From: Mycolicibacterium grossiae
GTDB lineage: Bacteria; Actinomycetota; Actinomycetes; Mycobacteriales; Mycobacteriaceae
Reading direction: 5' to 3'
Length of the DNA stretch: 64,000 nucleotides
NCBI RefSeq assembly: GCF_008329645.1
Contig: NZ_CP043474.1
Span: forward strand, 4,898,001 to 4,962,000
A program made the position numbers and the translations under genes. This document shows, piece after piece, positions 40,604-50,000 of this stretch. The notes below the pieces were generated by a model. That model was not told the origin of the DNA. It ran no database searches and worked only from the letters and a program-made list of their open reading frames with translations. The first letter of the stretch is position 1; every line of letters begins with the position of its first letter.

Positions 40604-42442
40604 GTGCCCGCCGATCCGTCCCACGGCCGCGGACTCGGCACGCGATTCGCCGCGGCGCTGCGGTTACGGCCGGCACCGCCCCGCTGGCCGTACGGCCTTC
40701 GCGCCGCCGTCAGCACGCTCATCCCCATCCTGGTCGGGTGGGCCGCCGGCGACGTCGCCGCCGGGCTGATCGCGACGCTCGGCGCGTTCACGTGCCGATT
40801 CGGAGCGGGCCGGCCGTACCTCGACCGCGGCGTGCACCTGGCGGTCATCGCCGTGGCACTCGCCGGCGCCGTCACGCTCGGCGCGTGGGCAGCTCCCGCG
40901 CCTGCGGTGGCGGTGGCGACCGTCACGGCGATCGCCGTCGTGGCGGTGTGGCTGTGCGCGGCGCTGTCGGTCGGACCACCGGGGGCCTACGTCTTCGTCA
41001 TCGTCTGTGCGGCCGGCGTCGGCGTCTCGGCGTCGCATCTGCCGCCGTGGCGGATCGGCGCGCTGGTCCTCGCCGGCGGCGCGACGGCCTGGGCGACGCA
41101 CATGGTGGGCGCACTCGTCGACGGGCGGGCACCCGAACGTGCCGCCGTCCGCGCCGCCGGGGACGCGGTGGCCGCCGCCGTGGCCGACGCCGGCGGCCCG
41201 GACGCGACGACCTCGCGGGCCCGGGCGGCGGGAGCCCTGTACCGCGCGTGGACCGTCCTGGTCAGCCAGCAGCGGTGGCCCACCCGCGCCGGCAGCACGC
41301 TGGACCGGTTACGCGCCGCGACCCACGCGCTACACGTTCTGTTCGCCGACGCGATGCGCAGTGCTGCCGCGGGCCGCCCCGTCCCCCAGGGCACCGCGGC
41401 GACCGCTCTCGGCCTCGGTGCGCTCTCGGTCGACCCGTCCACGGTGGCACCGCGGGACCCCCGGCGCACCGTGCTGGCGCCCCCGTCGGTGCGGGAGCTG
41501 CTGGCCGAGGCCGTGGCCGCGGGCGCGCAGACCCGCCGCGTGATGTGGCGGGTGGCCGTCGCCGCGCCGTTGGCCGGGGGCGCCGCGGTGGCGGTCGGCG
41601 CGGGGCACCCGTACTGGGCCATCGCCGCGGCGGTGCTGGTCCTGCACGCCGGTGGTGACCGCCGCGGCACGCTGCGCAAGGGCGCCGAGCGGCTGGCCGG
41701 CACCTGGGTGGGGTTGGCGCTCGCTGCCGCGATCCTGCTCGTGCATCCGCAGGGCGTCGCGTTGGCGGTCGTGGTGGCGGCGCTGCAGTTCGTCATCGAG
41801 ATGCTAGTGGTGCGCAACTATGCGCTCGCCAGCGTCTTCATCACCGCCGCGGCCCTCACCGTCTCGTCGGCCGCGCACCCGGTCGACGTCGCCGACGTCC
41901 TCGTCGACCGAGGGCTCGACACCCTGCTCGGCTGCGCGGTCGGGGTGGCGGTGTACCTGGTGACCGCGCCGCGGCAGGAGACCAACCGGGTCCCTGCCGC
42001 CGTGGCGGACGTGCTCGAGCAGACGGCCGTCGTCGCCGGGCATCTCGGCGCCGGCACCACGCCGACCCTGGCTGCCCGGGCGGCCCGCCGCGACCTGCAC
42101 CGCAGGATCGTCGTTCTGGCCGCCGCCCTCGATGCCGCGGCCGCGGGCACGGTGGCGCAGCAGCGACGGGCCGCCGATCTGACGAGATCCGTGGTGGCCG
42201 CCGAGCACCTCGGGCAGCTCACCATCGCCGGCTGCTGGGCCGCCGAGCACGACCCGTCGTTCGAGGCGGACCCCGGCATCGACCCTGACGCCGACCCCGA
42301 CTATGGGGGCGATTCCTCCCCCGATGCCTCCCCTGACGCCTATGTCGCCCGGCTGCGCCGGTTGGCCGACGCCGCGCGCCGTGGCGAGGACGTGAGCGCC
42401 GACCTGGTCGCGACGTCGCCCATGACGCACCGAAGGCCGTGA
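40604..42442 (+). CDS. FUSC-family integral membrane protein
   Basis: 612 residues with two clusters of hydrophobic segments (about residues 30-160 and 325-455) separated by a cytoplasmic region, the layout of FUSC/aromatic-acid exporter-like proteins. The N-terminus WPYGLRAAVSTLIPILVGWAAG starts the first cluster. The transported molecule is unknown. The C-terminus is acidic (DPGIDPDADPDYGGD). GTG at 40604 follows a TACATT box, and the stop codon lies inside the downstream hairpin. Confidence 0.8.
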   Translation: MPADPSHGRGLGTRFAAALRLRPAPPRWPYGLRAAVSTLIPILVGWAAGDVAAGLIATLGAFTCRFGAGRPYLDRGVHLAVIAVALAGAVTLGAWAAPAPAVAVATVTAIAVVAVWLCAALSVGPPGAYVFVIVCAAGVGVSASHLPPWRIGALVLAGGATAWATHMVGALVDGRAPERAAVRAAGDAVAAAVADAGGPDATTSRARAAGALYRAWTVLVSQQRWPTRAGSTLDRLRAATHALHVLFADAMRSAAAGRPVPQGTAATALGLGALSVDPSTVAPRDPRRTVLAPPSVRELLAEAVAAGAQTRRVMWRVAVAAPLAGGAAVAVGAGHPYWAIAAAVLVLHAGGDRRGTLRKGAERLAGTWVGLALAAAILLVHPQGVALAVVVAALQFVIEMLVVRNYALASVFITAAALTVSSAAHPVDVADVLVDRGLDTLLGCAVGVAVYLVTAPRQETNRVPAAVADVLEQTAVVAGHLGAGTTPTLAARAARRDLHRRIVVLAAALDAAAAGTVAQQRRAADLTRSVVAAEHLGQLTIAGCWAAEHDPSFEADPGIDPDADPDYGGDSSPDASPDAYVARLRRLADAARRGEDVSADLVATSPMTHRRP

Positions 42443-42467
42443 GTCGGGCGACTCACGGCCTTCGGTG
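42428..42467. terminator. 18 bp perfect hairpin between FUSC gene and clpX
   Basis: CACCGAAGGCCGTGAGTC (42428-42445) and its exact complement (42450-42467) leave a 4-base loop GGGC. The stop codon of the plus-strand gene (42440-42442) is within the stem. It ends 23 bp short of the clpX stop on the other strand, so it may act in both directions. Confidence 0.8.
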
Positions 42468-42490
42468 ACGGTACGGCGAGGACGGTACGG

Positions 42491-43771
42491 CTAGGCGCTC
42501 TTGTCGCGGCGCTCGCTGCGCGACGGCTTGCGCGGCACGATCGTCGGCAGCACGTTGTCGTCCACGGTCTCCTTGGTGACGACCACCTTGGCGACGTCGT
42601 CGCGGCTGGGGATGTCGTACATCACCGGCAGCAGGACTTCCTCCATGATGGCGCGCAGCCCGCGTGCACCGGTGCCGCGGTGAATGGCCTGGTCGGCGAT
42701 CGCCTCGAGTGCGTCCTCGGCGAACTCCAACTCGACGCCGTCCATCTCGAACAGCCGGGTGTACTGCTTCACCAGCGCATTCTTCGGCGTCGACAGGATC
42801 TGCACCAGCGATTCCTTGTCCAGGTTGGTCACCGAGGCGACCACCGGGAGACGGCCGATGAACTCGGGGATCAGACCGAACTTGATCAGGTCCTCCGGCA
42901 TGACTTCGGCGAAGTGATCCTGCGTGTCGATCTCGGCCTTGGACCGCACCTCGGCGCCGAAGCCCAGCCCGCGCTTGCCGACGCGGTCGGAGACGATCTT
43001 CTCCAGACCGGCGAAGGCACCGGCGACGATGAACAACACGTTGGTGGTGTCGATCTGGATGAACTCCTGGTGCGGGTGCTTGCGACCACCCTGCGGAGGC
43101 ACCGATGCCTGCGTGCCCTCGAGGATCTTCAGCAGCGCCTGCTGCACGCCCTCGCCGGAGACGTCGCGCGTGATCGACGGGTTCTCGCTCTTGCGGGCGA
43201 TCTTGTCGACCTCGTCGATGTAGATGATGCCGGTCTCGGCGCGCTTCACGTCGTAGTCGGCGGCCTGGATGAGCTTCAGCAGGATGTTCTCGACGTCCTC
43301 GCCGACGTAGCCCGCCTCGGTGAGCGCGGTGGCGTCGGCGATCGCGAACGGCACGTTGAGCATCTTGGCGAGCGTCTGCGCGAGGTACGTCTTGCCGCAC
43401 CCCGTGGGGCCCAGCATGAGGATGTTCGACTTCGCCAGCTCGACCGGCTCACTACGTGAATCGCGCGACTTCTCTTGAGCCTGAATGCGCTTGTAGTGGT
43501 TGTAGACCGCGACGGCCAACGTCCGCTTGGCGGTGTCCTGACCGATGACGTAGCCCTCGAGGAACTCGCGGATCTCGGCGGGCTTGGGCAGCTCGTCGAG
43601 CTTCACGTCGTCGGCGTCGGCGAGTTCCTCTTCGATGATCTCGTTGCAGAGATCGATGCACTCGTCGCAGATGTACACGCCGGGGCCGGCGATGAGCTTC
43701 TTGACCTGCTTCTGGCTCTTGCCACAGAACGAGCACTTGAGCAGATCAGCGCCATCTCCAATGCGAGCCAT
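42491..43771 (-). CDS. clpX: ATP-dependent Clp protease, ATP-binding subunit ClpX
   Basis: 426-residue AAA+ unfoldase. N-terminal zinc-binding domain with Cys13/Cys16 (CSFC) and Cys35/Cys38 (CDEC), Walker A GPTGCGKT (121-128), Walker B IIYIDE (about 182-187) and the ClpP-docking loop LGF (268-270). It feeds proteins to the ClpP1P2 core. ATG at 43771 has CAGGACC upstream. In M. tuberculosis it likewise follows clpP2. Confidence 0.97.
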   Translation of the reverse strand: MARIGDGADLLKCSFCGKSQKQVKKLIAGPGVYICDECIDLCNEIIEEELADADDVKLDELPKPAEIREFLEGYVIGQDTAKRTLAVAVYNHYKRIQAQEKSRDSRSEPVELAKSNILMLGPTGCGKTYLAQTLAKMLNVPFAIADATALTEAGYVGEDVENILLKLIQAADYDVKRAETGIIYIDEVDKIARKSENPSITRDVSGEGVQQALLKILEGTQASVPPQGGRKHPHQEFIQIDTTNVLFIVAGAFAGLEKIVSDRVGKRGLGFGAEVRSKAEIDTQDHFAEVMPEDLIKFGLIPEFIGRLPVVASVTNLDKESLVQILSTPKNALVKQYTRLFEMDGVELEFAEDALEAIADQAIHRGTGARGLRAIMEEVLLPVMYDIPSRDDVAKVVVTKETVDDNVLPTIVPRKPSRSERRDKSA

Positions 43772-44058
43772 GGTCCTGATGGCCTACTTTCTGCGATCGG
43801 CGTCGATTGACTGTCCTGATGGGCAATGCCGGGCTTGGCACCCGACGCTACCCGCTTGTTCCCACGCTCTGCGACCGTTGAAGCCGAATCGCGTCGGTGT
43901 ATTTCCCCGTGGAGGAGAACATATCCCCTGGGGCCGTTCCCGCGTGCGGGACGCGCCACCGTGTCGCCACCGTGTCACCGCTGGACGACCGGCCGGGCGG
44001 ACGCGGTGGAACTCCGTCCACCAACGTACCGTCCTTCCCGACCGGTCGGCCGACGTCG
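43772..44058. other. clpP2-clpX intergenic region
   Basis: 287 bp with no gene. It holds a palindrome CCGACCGGTCGG (44038-44049) just after clpP2, a hairpin TCCCGC-GT-GCGGGA (43938-43951), two tandem copies of GCCACCGTGTC (43955-43976), and on the minus strand GGGAAC followed about 15 bp later by TATGTT, a possible clpX promoter. Confidence 0.55.
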
Positions 44059-44718
44059 TCAGGCGTTCTGCGCCGAGAGCTTGCGGTACTCCAGGACCGT
44101 GTCGATGATCCCGTACTCCTTGGCCGCCTCGGCGGTGAGGATCTTGTCGCGATCGGTGTCCTTGCGGATCTGATCGGCCGGCTTGCCGGTGTGCCGCGAC
44201 AGCGTCTCCTCCATGAGGGTGCGCATGCGCTCGATCTCGGCGGCCTGGATCTCCAGGTCGGAGAACTGGCCCTGGATCACTCCGCCGAGGGCGGGCTGGT
44301 GGATCAGCACGCGGGCGTTGGGGAGCGCCAGGCGCTTGCCCGGCGTGCCGGCCGCCAGCAGCACAGCCGCGGCAGAGGCCGCCTGGCCCAGGCACACGGT
44401 CTGGATGTCGGCGCGCACGTATTGCATGGTGTCGTAGATCGCCATCAGCGAGGTGAAGGAACCACCCGGCGAGTTGATGTACATCGTGATGTCGCGGTCC
44501 GGGTCGAGGGACTCGAGCACCAGCAGCTGCGCCATGATGTCGTTCGCCGAGGCGTCGTCCACCTGCACGCCGAGGAAGATGATGCGCTCCTCGAACAGCT
44601 TGTTGTACGGGTTGGACTCCTTGACGCCGAAGCTCGAGTGCTCGATGAACGACGGCAGGATGTAGCGGGCCCGAGGCTGCACGCGCGGGTCCAGGGAGGG
44701 GTGGATGTCGTTGCTCAT
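44059..44718 (-). CDS. clpP2: ATP-dependent Clp protease proteolytic subunit 2
   Basis: 219-residue serine protease subunit. Triad Ser115 (GQAASAAA), His140 (VLIHQP) and Asp191 (DTDRDK), homologous to Ser110/His135/Asp186 of M. tuberculosis ClpP2. Works in the mixed ClpP1P2 tetradecamer. ATG overlaps the clpP1 stop by 4 bp. Confidence 0.97.
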   Translation of the reverse strand: MSNDIHPSLDPRVQPRARYILPSFIEHSSFGVKESNPYNKLFEERIIFLGVQVDDASANDIMAQLLVLESLDPDRDITMYINSPGGSFTSLMAIYDTMQYVRADIQTVCLGQAASAAAVLLAAGTPGKRLALPNARVLIHQPALGGVIQGQFSDLEIQAAEIERMRTLMEETLSRHTGKPADQIRKDTDRDKILTAEAAKEYGIIDTVLEYRKLSAQNA

Positions 44719-45326
44719 TTGTCTAGTCCTGCTCCCGGTCCGTCGCCGTTGATGCTCGCGCTGGTGATGATGTGATCGACGAAGCCGTACTCGAGGGCCT
44801 CCTGGGCCGTGAACCAGCGGTCGCGGTCCGAGTCGGCCTCGATGCGCTCGATGGTCTGGCCGGTGAACTCGGCGTTGAGCCGGAACATCTCCTTCTTGAT
44901 GCTGGAGAACTGCTCGGCCTGGATGGCGATGTCCGCGGCGCCACCGGTGATGCCGCCGAGCGGCTGGTGCATGAGGATGCGGGCGTGCGGCAGGGCGTAG
45001 CGCTTGCCCTTGGTCCCCGCGGCGAGCAGGAACTCGCCCATCGAGGCGGCCATGCCCATGGCGTAGGTGGCGACGTCGCACGGCGCGAGCACCATCGTGT
45101 CGTAGATCGCCATGCCGGCGCTGATCGAGCCGCCGGGCGAGTTGATGTAGAGGTGGATGTCCTTGGTGGGGTCCTCCGCCGACAGCAGCAGGATCTGCGC
45201 GCAGAGCCGGTTGGCGATGTCGTCGTCGACCTGCGACCCGAGGAAGATGATGCGCTCGGACAGCAGCCGCTCGTAGACCGAGTCGACCAGGTTCAGGCCG
45301 CCCCCGGCGGAACGCATGTCAGTCAC
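44715..45326 (-). CDS. clpP1: ATP-dependent Clp protease proteolytic subunit 1
   Basis: 203 residues. Catalytic Ser95 (GMAASMGE), His120 (ILMHQP) and Asp169 (DSDRDRW). Very close to M. tuberculosis ClpP1, in which the matching start MTDMRS is preceded by a few more residues. GTG at 45326 is supported by that similarity; ATG at 45317 is the alternative. First gene of clpP1-clpP2. Confidence 0.97.
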   Translation of the reverse strand: MTDMRSAGGGLNLVDSVYERLLSERIIFLGSQVDDDIANRLCAQILLLSAEDPTKDIHLYINSPGGSISAGMAIYDTMVLAPCDVATYAMGMAASMGEFLLAAGTKGKRYALPHARILMHQPLGGITGGAADIAIQAEQFSSIKKEMFRLNAEFTGQTIERIEADSDRDRWFTAQEALEYGFVDHIITSASINGDGPGAGLDK

Positions 45327-45458
45327 GACTGGATACCTGCTTTCTCGAGTGTGCGTACTCGTCGTTCACGTTTTCGACACTAACCAACGCCGGCGACTTC
45401 CGAGCGCCCGGAGCGGCGTCGTTCGCTCAGGGCTGCATCCCGCCCCGGGCGGCGTACG

Positions 45459-46880
45459 TCACTTTGCGTCGTCGTCGCCCGCGTCATCACCCGCGTCAGC
45501 GGCGTCGTCGACGGCCGTGTCCGCGGCGTCATCGGCGGCGCCGGCTTCGGCCGCCTGGCCGGACGGGCCGAAGAACTCCGCGGTGTCGACCTCGTTGCCC
45601 TCGCTGTCGGTGACGGTGGCGCCGTGGACGACGGCGGCGATCGTCAGGCCGCGTCGCACATCGGCGAACATGGCCGGCAGCTGATTGTTCTGCTGCAGCA
45701 CCTGCAGCAGCTGCTGGGGCTCGATGCCGTACTGGCGCGACATCAGCACCAGGCGCTCGGTGAGGTCGGCCTGGCCGACCTCGATCTTCAGCTGGTCGGC
45801 GACCGCGTCCATCAGCAGCTGGGTCTTGACGGCCTTCTCGGCGTTGCCGCGGTTGTCGGCGTCGAACTCCTCGCGGGTGCTGCCTTCCTTCTCCAGCGCC
45901 TCGGCGAACTTCGTCTCGTCGTGGTCGAGGCCGTGGATGGCGTTGTGCAGCGTGTCGTCGACCTGCGCCTGCACGATCGCCTCGGGCAGCGGCACCTCGG
46001 TCTGCTCGAGCAGCGTCTCGAGGGCCTTGTCGCGGATCTGCTCGGCCTGCTGGATGCGCTTGACCCGCTTCACCTGCTCGACGAGGCTGTCCTTCAGCTC
46101 GTCGATGGTGTCGTATTCGCTTGCCAGTTGCGCGAATTCGTCATCCGGCTCGGGCAGCTCGCGCACCTTGACGGAGTTGAGCTTGACGGTGACCTCGGCC
46201 TCCTCGCCGGCGTGCTCACCCGCGACGAGCGTCGTGGTGAACACCTTGGTCTCGCCGGCCGAGAGGCCCTTGATCGCGTCGTCGAGGCCGTCGATGAGGT
46301 TGCCGGAGCCGATCTCGTGCGACAGGCCCTCGGTCTTCGCGTCCTCGACCTCCGTGCCGTCCACGGTGGCCGAGAGATCGATCGACACGAAGTCGCCGTC
46401 CTCGGCGGGACGCTCGACGCCGGTCAGCGTGCCGAAGCGGGCCCGCAGGTTCTGCAGCTCGGCGTCCACCTCGTCGTCGTCGACCGAGATCGCGTCGACC
46501 TCGATCTTCAACGCGGACAGGTCGGGCAGCGTGATCTCCGGACGCACGTCCACCTCGGCGGTGAAGGTGAGGTCCTCGCCGTACTGCTTGTTGGTGATGT
46601 CGATCTCCGGCTGGCCGAGCGGCTGCACCTCGGCGCTGGCGACGGCCTCGCTGTAACGGCCCGGCACGACCTCCCCGACCACCTGGTCGAGCATGGCCTG
46701 ACGGTCCACGCGCTGCTCCAGCAGCTTCACCGGCACCTTGCCGGGACGGAATCCGGGCAGGCGGATCTGCTTGGCCATCTCCTTGTAGGCGGCCGTGAAG
46801 TCCGGCTCCAGCTCAGTGAAGGGCACCTCCACGTTGATGCGAACCCGGGTCGGGCTCAACTTCTCGACGGTGCTCTTCAC
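45459..46880 (-). CDS. tig: trigger factor
   Basis: 473-residue ribosome-associated chaperone. Ribosome-binding domain with the docking loop [15 protein letters not shown] (about residues 43-57), a central peptidyl-prolyl isomerase domain ([15 protein letters not shown] onward) and a C-terminal chaperone domain, finishing in a long acidic Asp/Ala tail. GTG at 46880 has AAGGAG upstream. Upstream of the clpP operon as in M. tuberculosis. Confidence 0.96.
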   Translation of the reverse strand: MKSTVEKLSPTRVRINVEVPFTELEPDFTAAYKEMAKQIRLPGFRPGKVPVKLLEQRVDRQAMLDQVVGEVVPGRYSEAVASAEVQPLGQPEIDITNKQYGEDLTFTAEVDVRPEITLPDLSALKIEVDAISVDDDEVDAELQNLRARFGTLTGVERPAEDGDFVSIDLSATVDGTEVEDAKTEGLSHEIGSGNLIDGLDDAIKGLSAGETKVFTTTLVAGEHAGEEAEVTVKLNSVKVRELPEPDDEFAQLASEYDTIDELKDSLVEQVKRVKRIQQAEQIRDKALETLLEQTEVPLPEAIVQAQVDDTLHNAIHGLDHDETKFAEALEKEGSTREEFDADNRGNAEKAVKTQLLMDAVADQLKIEVGQADLTERLVLMSRQYGIEPQQLLQVLQQNNQLPAMFADVRRGLTIAAVVHGATVTDSEGNEVDTAEFFGPSGQAAEAGAADDAADTAVDDAADAGDDAGDDDAK

Positions 46881-46920
46881 TGCGTGCTCCTTGCATGGTC
46901 GTCTAGCGTCGGTGTCACAG

Positions 46921-46994
46921 TCGGGGTGACAGGATTTGAACCTGCGGCCTTCCGCTCCCAAAGCGGATGCGCTACCAAGCTGCGCTACACCCCG
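46921..46994 (-). tRNA. tRNA-Pro (anticodon TGG)
   Basis: On the minus strand CGGGGTG...CACCCCG forms the acceptor stem; the anticodon arm CCGC-TTTGGGA-GCGG carries TGG; the T arm has GTTCAAAT. Acceptor, D, anticodon and T stems all pair, and the base 3' to the acceptor is A. No CCA is encoded. Confidence 0.95.
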
Positions 46995-47091
46995 GTGTCT
47001 CGCTGCGGTCGAGATACTACGGCCTGGACACGCGACGCATTCAATTGGATTTGCCTACGTCATCGCCGGTACAGTCTGCGGTGCAGTGCAC

Positions 47092-47162
47092 GCGGGCGTA
47101 GCTCAATGGTAGAGCCCTAGTCTTCCAAACTAGCTACGCGGGTTCGATTCCCGTCGCCCGCT
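47092..47162 (+). tRNA. tRNA-Gly (anticodon TCC)
   Basis: GCGGGCG...CGCCCGC forms the acceptor stem with discriminator T. The anticodon stem CTAGT/ACTAG encloses CTTCCAA with anticodon TCC. A TACAGT box at about 47070 is a likely -10, and a hairpin follows. Confidence 0.95.
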
Positions 47163-47169
47163 CCGCCGA

Positions 47170-47198
47170 GGCCCGTCCCGCAGGGGGCGGGCCTTTCT
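47170..47198 (+). terminator. terminator of tRNA-Gly
   Basis: GGCCCG-TCCC...GGGG-CGGGCC hairpin followed by TTT. One of few terminators here with a T-run. It starts 8 bases after the tRNA. Confidence 0.75.
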
Positions 47199-47339
47199 GC
47201 TGTCCGCGTGTTGCCGACACCCCAGCGCCTGACGACTGCGCAGTGCCAGGTCACGGTCCGGTCACTACCAGAGTGACGAAAGTGACGCCTGGGTACAGAC
47301 TGGATTGATCATGAACTGTCGAGCCGGTCGGGAGCAGCG

Positions 47340-47996
47340 GTGAACGTCAAGCGGGGTCTCGCGGTCGCGGCGGCGCTGGCCGCCGTGCTCGGCACGACGG
47401 TGACCGGAGCGGTGGCGGCGGCGCCCACCGCGGCCGCCGCCGCCGACTGCCCCGACGTCGAGCTGATCTTCGCGCGCGGCACCGACGAGCCGCCCGGCAT
47501 CGGCGTCGTCGGTCAGGCGCTGCTCGACTCGCTGCGCTCGAAGGTGAAGAAGAAGGACGTCCGCGCCTACGCCGTGCGCTACCCCGCGTCGTGGGACTTC
47601 ACCGGCGTCGCCGTCGGCGCCAACGACGCCAGCGCCCACGCCCAGGCCACCGCTGCCTCCTGCCCGAAGACCGACATCGTGTTGGGCGGCTACTCCCAGG
47701 GTGCCGCGGTGGTCGACGTCGTCACCACCTCCCCGATCGCCGGGCTCGGCTTCCGCAACCCGATGCCGGCCGCGATGGCCGACCGGGTCAGCGCCGTCGC
47801 GGTCTTCGGAAACCCGTCGGCGCGCGTCGGCCAGCCGCTGACGATGCTCAGCCCGCTCTACGGCGCCAAGACCGCCGACCTCTGCAACACCGCCGACCCG
47901 ATCTGCTCGCTGGGCCGAAACTGGCCGTCGCACACCAGCTATCCGCAGTCCGGACTGGTGAAGGTCGCGGCGGACTGGATCACCAAGCATCTTTGA
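47340..47996 (+). CDS. secreted cutinase family esterase
   Basis: 218 residues: Ala-rich signal peptide to about residue 35, then a cutinase domain. Catalytic Ser119 in GGYSQG, Asp186 in DPIC and His198 in HTSY; four cysteines fit two disulphides. Mycobacterial cutinase-like proteins hydrolyse lipid esters outside the cell. GTG at 47340. M. tuberculosis has lipP at this place instead. Confidence 0.92.
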   Translation: MNVKRGLAVAAALAAVLGTTVTGAVAAAPTAAAAADCPDVELIFARGTDEPPGIGVVGQALLDSLRSKVKKKDVRAYAVRYPASWDFTGVAVGANDASAHAQATAASCPKTDIVLGGYSQGAAVVDVVTTSPIAGLGFRNPMPAAMADRVSAVAVFGNPSARVGQPLTMLSPLYGAKTADLCNTADPICSLGRNWPSHTSYPQSGLVKVAADWITKHL

Positions 47997-48003
47997 CGTG
48001 GCG

Positions 48004-49698
48004 TCAGCGTGGCAGGACGACGCCGCCGAGCCCGCCGACGATCCCGAACACCAGGCCCAGCAGCGACGCCACCGGATTCTGCGGCGGCGGGCCGGGTGGC
48101 GGCGTCCCCGGATCAACCGGACCGCCCGGGTTCCCGGGTGGCGTGCCGGGCTGGCCGTCCTTCATCGTCACCCGTGCGCCACCCAGCGGTGACCACATGA
48201 TGGTGCCGTTCTCGAACTCGCACTGGCTGCCGAGCTGGCCGCCGGTCTCGTCGGTGACGGCCAGACCGAGCGCGGGCGTCCAGGCGTCGTAGATGGCGCG
48301 GCGCGCCGAATGTGCGCCCGTCGCAGGCGAATACCAGATCCGCAGGCCGTCGTAGCGGTCGAAGTCCTGGTACCCGTTGGCGAACGGCGTCGTGGGCACC
48401 GTGCCGTACAGCCCGGCCTTGCGCGCCACCGGCGCGGGCGAGGTCACGAAGCCCGACGGCAGCTCGTACACCGACGCCTCGGTGCGGATCTGCGCCCACG
48501 TCGTCGGGTTCGCCCGGTACACCGGGCTCAGCGGCGTGCCGAGCGCCGGGTCGGTGACCGTCGCGAAGCGGCCGAACTCCGGTGCGGACGGCAGCGCGCC
48601 GCCCGCGGCGCTGCGCACGGTGGCCAGCGCGGGCTTGGGCGTCCAATCGGTGCGGATGACGCCGAACGTGTCCTCCGTGCCGAGGCTCCCGCTCCGACGG
48701 TCTCGGGTGGTGTAGACGTACATCGGCCCCGTGTAGGGCAGTTCGCGCCACTTGGTGACGATGTCGCTGATGAACGCGTCCTGCTGGGCGTCGCCACCCT
48801 GCGACGTCGGCTCGCCGTACTCCGTCGACCAGATCTTCTTGTCGCCGTCGCCGTTGGCCACCATCGTCTGCCGCATCGCCATCAGCTGCTGCAGCGGCGA
48901 CCCGTCCACCGACATGCCGTCGGAGAACTTCAGCGAGTACTGGTACGGGTGGAACACCATGGCGTCGAAGAAGCCAGCGGCCCCGGCGGCGTACATCTGC
49001 TCGAGGAACTTCGGCGGGCTGATCGACACCGCCGCCACGTCCAGGATCGCGCCCAACGAACCGCCGAGCACCACGATCGACGGGTCGACGGCCTTGATCC
49101 GCGGATAACTCGCCTTGAGCAGATCGACGTAGCCGGCGGGATCGGGTAGCGGCGTGTAGAAGGTGACGGCGTTCGGTTCGTTCCAGATCTCCAGCGCTGC
49201 GATGGTCCCCCGGTAGCGACTCGCCACCTTGGCCACGAAGTCGCCGTACGCCGCCGGAGAGGCGGGCCGACCGCTCAGGTACTGCCCGCCCGGGGCGACA
49301 GCCCACAGCGGCGTGGAGTTGACGACCCCCACCACGGCGAGCCCGCGGGACGCCGCCGACGTCACCGTCTTGTCCACCATGCTCCAGTCGAGCTGACCCT
49401 GACGCTGCTCGACGCCCGCCCAAGGGATGAGCAGGCGCACCGAGCGGACGTTCGCCGCGCGGATCGCGTCCATGGTCGTGTCGACGTCGGCCTGGCTCAT
49501 GCCGTAGACGTCCGAGTCGGCGATCGCGACCGTGCCCGACGACGGGTCGATGGACGCCGCGGTGGCCACGACCACCGTCCGGTGCCGCGGCGCTCGAAGG
49601 TCGGTACCGATGGCCGCCGTGCATGCCAGCGCGACGATGACGGCGAGCGCGACGGTCGAGGTGCGACGGCGGTGCCGCGGACGTCGGGGTGAGGGCAC
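48004..49698 (-). CDS. secreted glycoside hydrolase (clan A TIM barrel) with LGFP-like repeats and hydrophobic C-terminus
   Basis: 564 residues. Signal or anchor segment at about 14-31, a TIM barrel (55-375) with acid/base Glu174 in EIWNEPN and nucleophile Glu293 in STEYGEP, as in GH39/GH5-type enzymes. Then LGFP-like repeats (about 385-505) that may bind the cell wall, a Pro-rich linker and a hydrophobic end (LLGLVFGIVGGLGGVVLPR). The substrate is unknown. GTG at 49698 has GGAG five bases upstream. It is convergent with the cutinase gene with a 7 bp gap. Confidence 0.85.
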   Translation of the reverse strand: MPSPRRPRHRRRTSTVALAVIVALACTAAIGTDLRAPRHRTVVVATAASIDPSSGTVAIADSDVYGMSQADVDTTMDAIRAANVRSVRLLIPWAGVEQRQGQLDWSMVDKTVTSAASRGLAVVGVVNSTPLWAVAPGGQYLSGRPASPAAYGDFVAKVASRYRGTIAALEIWNEPNAVTFYTPLPDPAGYVDLLKASYPRIKAVDPSIVVLGGSLGAILDVAAVSISPPKFLEQMYAAGAAGFFDAMVFHPYQYSLKFSDGMSVDGSPLQQLMAMRQTMVANGDGDKKIWSTEYGEPTSQGGDAQQDAFISDIVTKWRELPYTGPMYVYTTRDRRSGSLGTEDTFGVIRTDWTPKPALATVRSAAGGALPSAPEFGRFATVTDPALGTPLSPVYRANPTTWAQIRTEASVYELPSGFVTSPAPVARKAGLYGTVPTTPFANGYQDFDRYDGLRIWYSPATGAHSARRAIYDAWTPALGLAVTDETGGQLGSQCEFENGTIMWSPLGGARVTMKDGQPGTPPGNPGGPVDPGTPPPGPPPQNPVASLLGLVFGIVGGLGGVVLPR

Positions 49699-50000
49699 GT
49701 GGGCTCCGGGTCAGTAGGACGATCGCCGCGCGATCCGGCGGCCGGGGTGCGCCCGGTGCCGATCTTGACTTTCCTGTGCGTGCGCGTCGATGTCGAGTCT
49801 CGGTACGGCATCGGTTTGCCCACGGACACCGATATCGACGCTGGCTGCAATTATCCGGAGTGGCGCGATTCCCCAGGCTTCGCGGGCGAAGCGTCGCGGT
49901 GCGTTTGCCGCGTCGGCTGCGCGTCGTTCCGCTGAGAGCGCACTCAGACGCCGCTGCCGACGCCGCTGACTGGGCGTTTCCCGTCGGTAGGCTGGGGCGC
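49699..50000. other. divergent intergenic region
   Basis: 302 bp between the hydrolase and the Gly-rich membrane protein. No coding frame is convincing. GCTTCGC-GG-GCGAAGC (49877-49892) is a perfect hairpin or operator, and TAGGCT at 49988-49993 is the likely -10 box of the downstream gene. Confidence 0.55.
49988..49993 (+). promoter_or_regulatory. -10 box of the DUF1542-like gene (leaderless)
   Basis: TAGGCT, seven bases before ATG 50001; fits TANNNT and a leaderless start. Confidence 0.55.

Noticed and set aside
11519-42490. mobile-element borders of the 30 kb accessory block
   Set aside because: No transposase, integrase, tRNA attachment site or terminal repeats were seen at either side.
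45327-45458. ClgR site upstream of clpP1
   Set aside because: ClgR controls clpP1P2 in related bacteria, but no CGC-N5-GCG match was found in this gap.
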